Shown one piece after another: positions 6,394 to 13,812 of a stretch of 14,801 nucleotides of DNA. Source of the stretch: JAHIJO01 sp964486075. GTDB taxonomy: Bacteria; Verrucomicrobiota; Kiritimatiellia; JAAZAB01. How positions within the stretch are numbered: position 1 is the first letter of the stretch; each line of letters starts with the position of its first letter. A program made the position numbers and the translations under genes. The notes under the pieces are model-generated. The model ran no database searches. It was not told where the DNA came from and saw only the letters and a program-made list of their open reading frames with translations. The stretch lies in contig CAZALU010000078.1 of the NCBI GenBank assembly GCA_964486075.1, positions 1-14,801 on the forward strand, in the 5' to 3' direction.

Positions 6394-7392
6394 ATGAAAA
6401 CACAACCGTTGCCCAAAGCCGAGGACACAAGTCGCGCCAAACTCCAAGCCTCGCGCAAAGGCCTGCGGCGTTTTTGCGAGGCTAGATTCGGCTTGTCGGC
6501 ACACTGGGGCTTGTACGCGCTCAGCCATTCCGGGAACGAGTGGATCTATTGCCAGGATCGTATTCCTTTCACGACCTACAAGCGGCGCATGGAAAGATTC
6601 AATCCGACCCGGTTTAATGCGGAAGAATGGGCAGACCTGATGCTGGAAGCCGGGCAGAAGTTTCTCCTGATCACCACCAAGCACCATGACGGGTTCTGCC
6701 TCTGGGATACGCAGCTGACGGACTTCAAGATCAGCAACACGCCGTTTCGTCGGGATGTGCTGGCCGAGCTGGCGCCGGCCTTGCGCGCGCGCGGGCTGGC
6801 CCTGCATTTTTACTACTCCCTGGTGGACTGGACCCATCCGGCCTACCGGCGCGATTGGCCGAGCTATGTCGAGTATTACCAGGGCCAGGTCCGGGAGCTG
6901 TGCACCAGCTTCGGCGAGATCGGGGGTGTCCTTTTCGACGGCTATTGGCCCAAAGCCGACTGGACCAGGGGGGATGAGTACTTTCAAGCCAGGGGTCCCT
7001 GGGATTTGGCGGGCACGTACGACCTGATTCACAAGTTGCAGCCCAACGCCGTGGTCACCAACAACACCCATGTCCTGCCTGTGCGAGGCGAAGACTACCA
7101 GGTTTGCGAACTGGACCTGCCGGGCGAGAACAAGAACCTGCCTTCCAACTGCCCCGAGGTGGGCGATAAACCAACCGCTTGCTGGTGGAATCTGAATGCC
7201 GGGTGGTCATATCAGCCCTGGAACCACCGGGTCAAGAGCGCCGACGAGATCATGGCAACCTTGCGAAACGTGCAATCCCGCAAAGCGGTATTCTGCCTGA
7301 ATGTCGGTCCGCGTCCCTACGGCGATATCCATCCCGAGGAACAACACATCCTGCGCCAAGTGGGCGAGACGATGCGCCGTTGGCGCCTATGA
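6394..7392 (+). CDS. GH29 alpha-L-fucosidase-like glycoside hydrolase
   Basis: A 332-residue protein with the catalytic TIM-barrel motifs of GH29: RFGLSAHWGLYAL at 31-43, TTKHHDGFCLWDT at 94-106, and GGVLFDGYW at 177-185, in which D182 sits at the position of the GH29 nucleophile aspartate. NVGPRPYGDIHPEE near the C-terminus matches the conserved NxGP...G.I.. end of the barrel. It is shorter than typical GH29 enzymes and seems to lack the C-terminal beta-sandwich. It has no signal peptide, so it should act inside the cell on imported fucosides or a related sugar. AAAGGA (6384-6389) lies 4 bases before the ATG and decides the start; the open frame extends further upstream into the PL22 gene but without a site. 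It is probably cotranscribed with the PL22 gene and ends before a strong hairpin. The acid/base residue cannot be assigned by eye. Confidence 0.85.
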   Translation: MKTQPLPKAEDTSRAKLQASRKGLRRFCEARFGLSAHWGLYALSHSGNEWIYCQDRIPFTTYKRRMERFNPTRFNAEEWADLMLEAGQKFLLITTKHHDGFCLWDTQLTDFKISNTPFRRDVLAELAPALRARGLALHFYYSLVDWTHPAYRRDWPSYVEYYQGQVRELCTSFGEIGGVLFDGYWPKADWTRGDEYFQARGPWDLAGTYDLIHKLQPNAVVTNNTHVLPVRGEDYQVCELDLPGENKNLPSNCPEVGDKPTACWWNLNAGWSYQPWNHRVKSADEIMATLRNVQSRKAVFCLNVGPRPYGDIHPEEQHILRQVGETMRRWRL

Positions 7393-7457
7393 GTCGTCAT
7401 CTATTAAGACTTCATTCGCACACAACAGTTCTATCATGCCAGAGAAATGATCGCCCA

Positions 7458-7501
7458 TAATGAGAGCCCATTCGAAATCCTTTTCGAATGGGCTCTCATT
7501 A
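7458..7501. terminator. Perfect 20-bp hairpin after the PL22-GH29 operon
   Basis: Arms TAATGAGAGCCCATTCGAAA (7458-7477) and its exact reverse complement (7482-7501) flank the 4-base loop TCCT. It starts 66 bases after the GH29 stop and ends 128 bases before the serC start. There is no U-tract after the stem on either strand, so it is not a classic intrinsic terminator, although the stem is strong enough to block readthrough or protect the mRNA end. Confidence 0.65.
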
Positions 7502-7629
7502 GAATTGCCGGCAGATCGGACAGATAGCTTGCAGCGAAACGCTAAGGACGCTATAGTGTGTGTCTTCGTAAATTCCATTGCCGGAATTTGTCATAATACC
7601 ATAAAAATTTAACAATGAGGATATTCAAC

Positions 7630-8706
7630 ATGGCGCGTATTTATAATTTTAACGCCGGCCCGGCGGCTCTGCCACTGGAAGTCCTGCAGGAAGCTCAGTC
7701 CGAGTTCCTGGATTTCAAAGGCTCGGGCATGTCCATCTTGGAAAGCAGCCACCGTGGCAAGGAATATGACGCCATCCATTCCGAAGCGGTGGCCAACTAC
7801 AAAAAACTGCTCAACTGCTCCGACGACTATGCCGTGCTCTTCATCGCCGGCGGCGCCAGCCTGCAGTTCGCCATGGCGCCGCTCAACCTGCTGGGCGCAG
7901 GCCAGACTGCAGATTACATCAATTCAGGCGCCTGGGCCGGCAAGGCGATCAAGGAAGCCAAGCTGATCGGACAAGTCAACGTGGCGGCGGACTGCGGCAA
8001 GGAAATTCCCACCCGCGTACCTTCTGAGGGCGAGCTCAAACTCACGCCTGGAGCCGCGTATGTGCACCTGACCTCCAACGAAACCATCGCTGGGGCCCAG
8101 TGGAAAACTTTCCCGAAAACTGAGGCGCCGCTGGTGGCGGATATGTCGTCGGATATGCTCTCGCGCCCCTTCGACGTCAGCCAATTCGGCCTGATCTACG
8201 CCGGCGCCCAAAAAAACCTAGGGCCGTCCGGCCTGGCTCTGGTTGTGATCCGCAAGGACCTGGCGGAGCGGGCGCCCGCCAAGATGTCGACGATCCTTAA
8301 ATACAAGACATTCATCGAGGAAAATTCGCTCTACAACACCCCGCCCTCATTCAGCATCTATCTTATGATGCTCGTCTCCCGCTGGCTGCTCAAACAGGGG
8401 CTGCCCGCCGTTTACAAACGCAACATCGAAAAGGCCGCTAAGATCTACTCAGTCATCGATGCCGGCGGCTTCTATAAGGGCACAGCCGTGCGCGAATGCC
8501 GGTCGGATATGAACATCACGTTCCGTCTGCCCAGCGAAGCCCTCGAAGAACAGTTTGTAAAACAAGCCTCCGGACTCGGTATGAAAGGCATCAAGGGCCA
8601 CCGCTCCGTAGGCGGCGTTCGCGCCTCGGTCTACAATGCCTTCCCCATGGAGGGGGTCGACGCCCTGGCAGCATTCATGAAGGAATTCGAGCGCAAACAG
8701 GGATGA
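7630..8706 (+). CDS. serC: Phosphoserine aminotransferase
   Basis: A cytoplasmic PLP enzyme of 358 residues (the E. coli protein has 362) that converts 3-phosphohydroxypyruvate and glutamate to phosphoserine and 2-oxoglutarate in serine biosynthesis, and acts in the pyridoxal phosphate pathway in some bacteria. The N-terminal YNFNAGPAALPLEVL, the SILESSHRGKEY segment with phosphate-binding Arg42, the GGAS turn at 74-77 and the PLP lysine K195 in YAGAQKNLGPSG are all present. The C-terminal GMKGIKGHRSVGGVRASVYNA block is also typical. The start at 7630 has TGAGG 9 bases upstream; an in-frame ATG at 7615 would overlap that site and is less likely. No serA or serB is adjacent, and the gene seems to be its own unit between the hairpin at 7458-7501 and the lipoprotein gene. 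Confidence 0.96.
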   Translation: MARIYNFNAGPAALPLEVLQEAQSEFLDFKGSGMSILESSHRGKEYDAIHSEAVANYKKLLNCSDDYAVLFIAGGASLQFAMAPLNLLGAGQTADYINSGAWAGKAIKEAKLIGQVNVAADCGKEIPTRVPSEGELKLTPGAAYVHLTSNETIAGAQWKTFPKTEAPLVADMSSDMLSRPFDVSQFGLIYAGAQKNLGPSGLALVVIRKDLAERAPAKMSTILKYKTFIEENSLYNTPPSFSIYLMMLVSRWLLKQGLPAVYKRNIEKAAKIYSVIDAGGFYKGTAVRECRSDMNITFRLPSEALEEQFVKQASGLGMKGIKGHRSVGGVRASVYNAFPMEGVDALAAFMKEFERKQG

Positions 8707-8850
8707 GAACGCCGCTGCATACACCAGCGCGGGACAGGCCCGTAATCCGTCACCCCATGGTGTGACAAATAGCTGTTCGGCCACAGACGCGGCAAACCAA
8801 TATTCAATGTACAATAAATCAGCACATCTTGACTGAAAAGGCTCTTTCGC

Positions 8851-9504
8851 ATGACCCACCCCACCCCCACCCCCTCCCGGGAGAGGAACTTAATGCTTGA
8901 TCTGGCCCTGGCATTGATTTTTATGGCCGGGATTGGACTTGCCGGCTGCCGCACGGCTCCGTCCGTCAATCCCGAAAAACCGGTCGAGGTAGTGCTATTC
9001 GTCAAGGCCGACAAATGCCGCTGGCAGAACAGCGGACTACGGGCCCGGTCTGGAGAGATCGTGCATTGCATAGCCGAGGGCCGCTGGCACAACCATAACG
9101 GAACCTATGGCCCCGAAGGCAACCCGGAACTCCTCAAAGACCACCTCGGCATCATCGCGCCAGCCAACGCCCTGCTCATGAAAATTGACTATCACACTAA
9201 CACCTATCTCCTGGCTCAAGTGGTATTGGTAGGCAAAGAAGCCACCGTTATCGCCAACGCCAACGGTCCCATTCTATTCGCCAATAACATCTCCCTGCCC
9301 GTCGGCAATTATGGAGAAATCAAGGTGACGGTCACGGTGGCGCCGGATACCGACAAGGACGGAATATCCGACTACGATGAAATCACGATTTGGAAAACCG
9401 ACCCGGCGCATGCTGACAGCAACGGCAACGGATTCACTGACCATCAGGAAGTGGCCGAGCAAAAGGCCCAGTTAAAGAAAAAAACCGTCCCTCCGCTGCC
9501 TTGA
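8851..9504 (+). CDS. Putative lipoprotein with LecA-like and type-3 Ca-binding repeats
   Basis: A predicted exported lipoprotein of 217 residues. A hydrophobic stretch ends in the lipobox GLAGC with the acceptor cysteine at residue 33. Residues 45-160 (ending NNISLPVGNYGEIKVTVTV, with EGRWHNHNGTYGPEGNPE and NALLMKID inside) resemble the beta-sandwich of the LecA/PA-IL-type sugar-binding domain; this is a weak, by-eye resemblance. Residues about 165-200 hold two acidic motifs, DTDKDGISDYDE and DSNGNGFTDHQE, of the thrombospondin type-3 calcium-binding kind. Two starts are possible: 8851, with AAAAGG 9 bases upstream and two Arg before the hydrophobic core, or 8893, with a stronger AGAGGA 5 bases upstream but no positive charge before the core. 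I keep 8851 because of the charges. It converges with the next gene with only 4 bases between them. Confidence 0.7.
   Translation: MTHPTPTPSRERNLMLDLALALIFMAGIGLAGCRTAPSVNPEKPVEVVLFVKADKCRWQNSGLRARSGEIVHCIAEGRWHNHNGTYGPEGNPELLKDHLGIIAPANALLMKIDYHTNTYLLAQVVLVGKEATVIANANGPILFANNISLPVGNYGEIKVTVTVAPDTDKDGISDYDEITIWKTDPAHADSNGNGFTDHQEVAEQKAQLKKKTVPPLP
8855..8878 (-). other. Quadruplex-forming G-tracts on the minus strand
   Basis: Five C-runs of 3, 4, 5, 5 and 3 bases are separated by single A, A, A and T. The minus strand therefore carries five G-tracts with one-base loops, a pattern that favours a very stable quadruplex. It lies just before the stronger of the two possible ribosome binding sites of the lipoprotein gene (8882-8887). 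Confidence 0.6.
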
Positions 9505-9508
9505 AAAT

Positions 9509-10831
9509 TTAACTCTCCACCTTCACGGACGGCACCGGCAATCCTCCGCGTCTTTCCCAGTGCAGGGAAAAGAGAATCATCCCGGCCGCGGCCAGGTTGG
9601 CCAACAACAGAGACAGCGCTCCCAGCAAATTGCCGGGCATGCCTACATTCAAGAAAAAAAAGGCCGTCACCGCCACGACCGCCAGGAAGACAGCCTGGCC
9701 GGTCAGTACAGTCACCGGCTTTTTGAACCAGGCCGCTTTGCCTTCACTGTAAGCGCGCAGGGCCACGGTAAACGGGAATAATACCAGGAGCCAGGCGGTG
9801 CTGTGAATTAGCGGTAAATCCACGGGGTCCAGTTTTTGCAGGCCGACGTAATACCATTCAACCATACCCGGCAGCAATAAAAACAAGGGCAATACCCCCA
9901 TAACCATTCCCGCAGCCAGCGAGAATTTGAACAGACCTCTATTGATTCGCTCCGATTGCCCAAAATAGGTGATGGTCAAGGCCTGCAGGCGCATAGCCCC
10001 GGACGCCACCGGGCCAACCACGCCCAACACCATGTAATAAACCGGCAACATGTGTTCGGGGTCAGCGGCGCGTGCCATAAATGCGCCGACCATGAATCCC
10101 GAGAGCGACAAGAACAGCCCCCCCACCGAGAGCGTTAAGGCAAACACAAGGATTTCCGTATAACCCGGTGGGGTTCCTGACCCGTACTCAATCTTGCGAA
10201 TATAAGGCAGAGCCAGGATGCGCGACATAATCAACTCCAGCGCGACAGGCAGTGTCAAACAGACAACGGCCCAAATCGGCCCCACGGCATCCAAGGCGCA
10301 AAACAACGGCGAAAGTAGCAACGTCAACAGTATGCGACCTACGGTCGCACCGAAGGCACGCCCGGTAGCATTATTATTAAACATCGCGATGTGGTAGGGA
10401 TTTCTGAGAAAAAACAATATCATCAGCGGCAACGAAACCAGGAAAGTTACCCGGGCCGGCTGTTCAATCAAAGGTGGCAATCCCAGCAGACGGCCGAACA
10501 GAAAATGAGACACCGGCGGCAGCATCAATATCCCATAAACACCGACCATGGCCAGGAGAATAGCGTTGTTAATGCGCACGCATCGCGCAAATCCCTCCCG
10601 TGTCTTACCGAACACCATGCCGGCAGTGATCAAGCCAACTCCCAGCGTCCAGAGCACGCCGCAAATGGTCTGGGATTGCGCCAGACCGGCCAGGTTAAGC
10701 GGTCCGCCAGGCCCACGGGAAGCAACCATGGCCACGAGCGGGTAGGTCAGGCTTTGCGCAATGCCTTGCAGAGCAAGCGGCACAAAGTAGGCCAGGAAAC
10801 GGCGATAGGAAGAAGGCGCCGAAGATGTCAT
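9509..10831 (-). CDS. Multispanning membrane protein, ANKH/MOP-superfamily-like
   Basis: A 440-residue integral membrane protein with about 12 hydrophobic segments and short loops, the layout of MOP-superfamily exporters such as MATE, Wzx and MurJ. The N-terminal FLAYFVPLALQGIAQSLTYPLV and a second-half segment LLVLFPFTVALRAYSEGKAAWFKKP resemble the progressive ankylosis protein ANKH (the equivalent human segment reads FSFFPVPVTVRAHLTGW). That is a distant, by-eye similarity, so ANKH-like is a hypothesis within a firmer MOP-type call. ANKH is a vertebrate exporter of small anions such as ATP and citrate, and bacterial relatives are poorly known. Start 10831 has TGGAG about 9 bases upstream. 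The upstream PIG-L gene ends 15 bases before it, so the two form one operon. The substrate is unknown; an oligosaccharide or lipid-linked sugar is also possible given the deacetylase partner. Confidence 0.6.
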   Translation of the reverse strand: MTSSAPSSYRRFLAYFVPLALQGIAQSLTYPLVAMVASRGPGGPLNLAGLAQSQTICGVLWTLGVGLITAGMVFGKTREGFARCVRINNAILLAMVGVYGILMLPPVSHFLFGRLLGLPPLIEQPARVTFLVSLPLMILFFLRNPYHIAMFNNNATGRAFGATVGRILLTLLLSPLFCALDAVGPIWAVVCLTLPVALELIMSRILALPYIRKIEYGSGTPPGYTEILVFALTLSVGGLFLSLSGFMVGAFMARAADPEHMLPVYYMVLGVVGPVASGAMRLQALTITYFGQSERINRGLFKFSLAAGMVMGVLPLFLLLPGMVEWYYVGLQKLDPVDLPLIHSTAWLLVLFPFTVALRAYSEGKAAWFKKPVTVLTGQAVFLAVVAVTAFFFLNVGMPGNLLGALSLLLANLAAAGMILFSLHWERRGGLPVPSVKVES

Positions 10832-10846
10832 GCCGGCGACTCCAGT

Positions 10847-11707
10847 TTATCCGAAGAGTTCGTCCAGCGAATCGTTACAGGAAATCAGTTTTCCGACTTT
10901 ACCCGCATCGGTATAATGGCGATGAACCCATTTCCTCAACCGATAGAGCGTAGCAAAGCTGAACGTCGGCGCGGCGACGCCCTGCCCGCCCACCAGTTCG
11001 CCGCCCCGGCGCACGTTGTCCTGCAACCAGGATGGTAAACGCAGATGGTATGGATTCCGGCGGACCTCCTCGACATGGAAAGAAACTGCAGCAACCAAAT
11101 CCGCCGCATCAGCCACGCTGGATTCGATCATCAGGTTGGGATGCGACAAGGGCGCCCAGAATTCTGTTTCGCACACCCAACAGCAAAACGTCGAGTCCAC
11201 TTGCTTCAAGGCGTCGTTGACTAACAGGTGCGTGCCGATGTGCGTGCTGTTCCAGTCCTTGGCATGCGGCATGAACAGTACACGCGGCTGATGCTGCAGC
11301 AAGATGTCGGCGATCAGCTTGACCGCTTCGGCCCAGGTCGCGGGATTTTCCTCGCGAGAACTCGGGTTGATTTTTTCCAAGCCCCGCTCGCCGGTCATGA
11401 CCAGTCCCAATCCCAGATAATCACAGGCATTTCGCAATTCAACTAAACGTTCCAACTGCCGATCCTTCCGGCTGCCCAGCGTCACCGCCACATTCAACAC
11501 GTCCATTTTCATTTCCCGGCGCAGCCGCAACGGCAGACCGCCGACAAGACATTCGTCATCCGGATGCGGCGAAAACAGCAGTACCCGCGGCGCTTCCTTG
11601 GCAGGAGTGACGCGCGGATCATGGGGAATATTGCCGAGCGGATAATCAACACCCTCGTTTAAGAGTCGGGCATATTCCGATACGTATTTATGGTAAGGAT
11701 TGGACAT
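10847..11707 (-). CDS. PIG-L/LmbE family zinc-dependent N-deacetylase
   Basis: A 286-residue protein of the LmbE/PIG-L family, zinc enzymes that remove acetyl groups from N-acetylglucosamine-type amines, as in GlcNAc-PI, mycothiol or bacillithiol synthesis. The metal-binding motif SPHPDDE is at 46-52, and a second histidine pair, H155 and H159 in WNSTHIGTH, matches the family's later zinc motif. The protein has an extra N-terminal segment of about 40 residues before the first strand and is otherwise of normal length. No signal peptide is seen. GGAG lies about 10 bases before the ATG. It is the first gene of an operon with the membrane protein downstream and is preceded by the shared upstream element (11739-11766). 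The substrate cannot be read from sequence. Family call firm; pathway unknown. Confidence 0.88.
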   Translation of the reverse strand: MSNPYHKYVSEYARLLNEGVDYPLGNIPHDPRVTPAKEAPRVLLFSPHPDDECLVGGLPLRLRREMKMDVLNVAVTLGSRKDRQLERLVELRNACDYLGLGLVMTGERGLEKINPSSREENPATWAEAVKLIADILLQHQPRVLFMPHAKDWNSTHIGTHLLVNDALKQVDSTFCCWVCETEFWAPLSHPNLMIESSVADAADLVAAVSFHVEEVRRNPYHLRLPSWLQDNVRRGGELVGGQGVAAPTFSFATLYRLRKWVHRHYTDAGKVGKLISCNDSLDELFG

Positions 11708-11718
11708 CGTCTTGCGCT

Positions 11719-11738
11719 CCAGAATTGTAATTGTTCAA
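11719..11738 (-). repeat. 20-mer direct repeat, copy near the gene
   Basis: On the minus strand this reads TTGAACAATTACAATTCTGG. It matches 11837-11856 (TTGAACAGTTAAAATTGTGG) at 17 of 20 positions, in the same orientation and 118 bases apart. It directly follows the shared element (11739-11766) and includes the GG of the PIG-L ribosome binding site. A pair of operators or a duplicated leader fragment would both explain it. Confidence 0.5.
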
Positions 11739-11766
11739 ATAATCGGGATAAACCCAGCTCTACCTT
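11739..11766 (-). promoter_or_regulatory. Shared upstream element, copy 2
   Basis: The minus strand reads AAGGTAGAG, then CT, GGGTTTATCCCGA, T and TAT, matching 4813-4840 at 25 of 28 positions. It ends 31 bases before the PIG-L start. The TC-to-CT change weakens the hairpin that is perfect in copy 1, so a DNA-binding site fits conservation of the core better than an RNA hairpin does. Confidence 0.5.
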
Positions 11767-11836
11767 GGGAGTCAGAGTCGGCTGCCTGTTCTCATAGACA
11801 AGCTCGGACCCACGAGCAGTAATCCGTATTCGTATC

Positions 11837-11856
11837 CCACAATTTTAACTGTTCAA
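11837..11856 (-). repeat. 20-mer direct repeat, distal copy
   Basis: The minus strand reads TTGAACAGTTAAAATTGTGG, the partner of 11719-11738. It lies in the 266-base gap between the FAD oxidase stop and the PIG-L start. No gene is seen in that gap. Confidence 0.5.
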
Positions 11857-11973
11857 GTCCGTATTTTAGTCGGAAAGAGAACAATCACGTGGCTCTGAAT
11901 AATTAATGTGTATCAAGTTGATCCGCAGGATGCAAGTTGAAACAAACGGAGCTTCGTGTTGGCCGGCGCTTAC

Positions 11974-13638
11974 TCATGAATCTACTTGTATTGTTCTGTC
12001 GAACACATTGCCCGGATTCAGCCGGCCCTCGGGATCGAAGACGCGTTTGACGGCGCGCATGGCGGCAATGCCGGCATCGCCGTACATGAGTTGAAGCAGG
12101 GGCTTTTTCAGCTTGCCAACGCCGTGTTCGGCCGACACCGTGCCACCCCATCCCAGCGCGCGTTGGGCCAGCTCCAGGTAGAGCGCCTTCCCACGCCGGT
12201 ATTCCACCAGGTCGCGCGGCAGGATATTAACGTGCAGATGGTTATTGCCTATATGTCCGAACATGACGTATTCCAATTTCTCATCGGAAAGCATTTGGTG
12301 ATAGGCCGCCAGCATCTTTTCCAGGGCCCCGTCCGGCACCGCAAAATCGGTGCCCAGTTTAGTCAACCCGGGATGCTGCGCCGCGCGCTCGCCAATGCGC
12401 TGGTTGACCGCTTCCGGCAAGGCGTGCCGAAACGTCTTGAGCCGTTCGGTTTCCTCCGGCGAGGTGGCCGTCCAAGCGCTGTCCGACCGGCTCCCGCAGG
12501 CTTCCAGCAGCCCCAGGATCGCTTCGGCAGTTTCCTCCAGCCCGGCCTCCGTGGTCGCCAGCTCGATATAGATCGCCGTCCGGGCATCCTCCGGCAACGC
12601 CGGGATCGGGGATGACGGCCCGACTTTATACTTCTGTTCCCGCAGCAGATCGAGGGCATACTCGTCAAAATATTCCAGGGCCAGAGGGCAACACGGCAAG
12701 GAGGGCGCCACGCCACCGGCGGCCTGGCCGCGCGCGCCGCGCACGAATGCCAACGCCGCTGGCTCCGAAGGGAAAAAACCGATGACGCCTAAAATCATTG
12801 CCGGCGCCGGAATCAACTGGATTTCAATTTCCGTGAATATGCCGAGGGTGCCCTCGGAACCGATGAACAAATCCAACAGGTCCATCCCGGGCTGCGTAAA
12901 ATAGCCGGCCGCATTCTTGATTCGTGGCATGGCATAGTCAGGAATCGCTCCCTCCCGGACCGTCCCATCCGGCAGAGCCAGTCGAAAGCCGCCTTGATCG
13001 TCCGCGCAACAATCGCCCCGCCGTAAATCAAGAATCGAACCGTCCGCGAAGGCCACGCGCAGGCGCGCAACAAAATTCCGCGTGGATCCGTAAAAGAGCG
13101 TACGGGCGCCGGACGCATTGCAGGCGATCATTCCGCCGAGGCTGGCCGTACGTTCCGTGGGATCCGGCGGAAACATCCAGCCGCCCGGCTGGCGGAAGGC
13201 CTCCAAGGCCTGCCGGTCAGCGGCCGGCCAGTTCGCTTCACCCGGGAAGATCTTTTTATTTAGGGCCTTGTCGAGCGCTGCCAGTGTCAGCCCCGGCTGG
13301 CATCGGAGATAAAATCTGTTTTGCACGGCATCCTGGCGAAGACCGAGAATACGATCCATATTATCCAAGCTCACCAGCCAACCGCCCAGCGGCACGGCCC
13401 CGCCGGTGATCCCGGTCCGGGCGCCGGACAATGTCACGCTGGCCGACGCCTTGCCCGCGGCCCGCAGGATGGCCGCCAGTTCCGTTTCCGTCCGCGGGAA
13501 ATAGATCCGCTCCGCCCGCCCACTCAGGCGGGACTCGTCAGTCAGGTAGCTCGTGGCGGAATCCGGGGATTGCGCCGGAGGAAGCGTTCCCGCCGCGCCG
13601 GCATCATCGATTTGGATGGCTGTCAGTCTTCCGCTCAT
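11974..13638 (-). CDS. FAD-linked oxidase, GlcD/D-lactate dehydrogenase type
   Basis: A 554-residue flavoprotein of the family that oxidises 2-hydroxy acids such as glycolate or D-lactate. The FAD-binding part has SGARTGITGGAVP at 71-83 (the pyrophosphate loop), FPPDPTERTASLGGMIACNASGART at roughly 156-180 (key residues PDP, SLGG and NASG), and GSEGTLGIFTEIEIQLIP further on. The C-terminal oxidase domain has GHIGNNHLHVN at 461-471 and GGTVSAEHGVGKLK at 498-511, with KRVFDPEGRLNPGNVF near the end. The histidines in these motifs match the family's active site. It has no ferredoxin domain and no adjacent iron-sulfur partner gene. It is somewhat longer than E. coli GlcD (about 500 residues). There is no clear ribosome binding site before the ATG at 13638. 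Substrate undetermined. Confidence 0.9.
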   Translation of the reverse strand: MSGRLTAIQIDDAGAAGTLPPAQSPDSATSYLTDESRLSGRAERIYFPRTETELAAILRAAGKASASVTLSGARTGITGGAVPLGGWLVSLDNMDRILGLRQDAVQNRFYLRCQPGLTLAALDKALNKKIFPGEANWPAADRQALEAFRQPGGWMFPPDPTERTASLGGMIACNASGARTLFYGSTRNFVARLRVAFADGSILDLRRGDCCADDQGGFRLALPDGTVREGAIPDYAMPRIKNAAGYFTQPGMDLLDLFIGSEGTLGIFTEIEIQLIPAPAMILGVIGFFPSEPAALAFVRGARGQAAGGVAPSLPCCPLALEYFDEYALDLLREQKYKVGPSSPIPALPEDARTAIYIELATTEAGLEETAEAILGLLEACGSRSDSAWTATSPEETERLKTFRHALPEAVNQRIGERAAQHPGLTKLGTDFAVPDGALEKMLAAYHQMLSDEKLEYVMFGHIGNNHLHVNILPRDLVEYRRGKALYLELAQRALGWGGTVSAEHGVGKLKKPLLQLMYGDAGIAAMRAVKRVFDPEGRLNPGNVFDRTIQVDS

Positions 13639-13679
13639 AGTTTGCAGGATTAGGAATAATAATTTTATCGTAATTATTC

Positions 13680-13706
13680 AGCACTGATTTCACGGATTTC
13701 ACTGAT
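13680..13706 (+). repeat. CACGGAT-type repeat, left arm of inverted pair
   Basis: AGCACTGATTTCACGGAT then TTCACTGAT. It matches the reverse complement of 13761-13787 at 20 of 27 positions, with 54 bases between the arms. It is also close to 4126-4152. Confidence 0.6.
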
Positions 13707-13760
13707 AACTGGATGGCGCAATCAATTTTGAACTCAGAGACCCTAGGTTTTATTGTTTTG

Positions 13761-13787
13761 ATCCGTGCTATTCGTGTAATCCGTGGT
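13761..13787 (+). repeat. ATCCGTG-type repeat, right arm of inverted pair
   Basis: ATCCGTGCTATTCGTGTAAT followed by CCGTGGT. It is the inverted partner of 13680-13706. The pair fills the 174-base gap between the esterase stop and the FAD oxidase start, and there is no gene in that gap. Confidence 0.6.
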
Positions 13788-13812
13788 AAAATTTCTTATT
13801 GTTCTTCGTGGT

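Noticed and set aside
6250..7071. A 273-codon minus-strand open frame.
   Set aside because: It lies opposite the GH29 gene and the end of the PL22 gene, which have clear family motifs; it is a product of GC-rich codon use.
8749..8766. Small imperfect hairpin GTCACCCCATGGTGTGAC after serC, considered as a terminator.
   Set aside because: The stem is interrupted and has no U-tract; too weak to call.
8810..8815. TACAAT upstream of the lipoprotein gene, considered as a -10 box.
   Set aside because: No acceptable -35 hexamer is present at 16-18 bases upstream.
11986..12615. A 209-codon plus-strand open frame.
   Set aside because: It lies opposite the FAD-linked oxidase gene and shows no recognisable motif.
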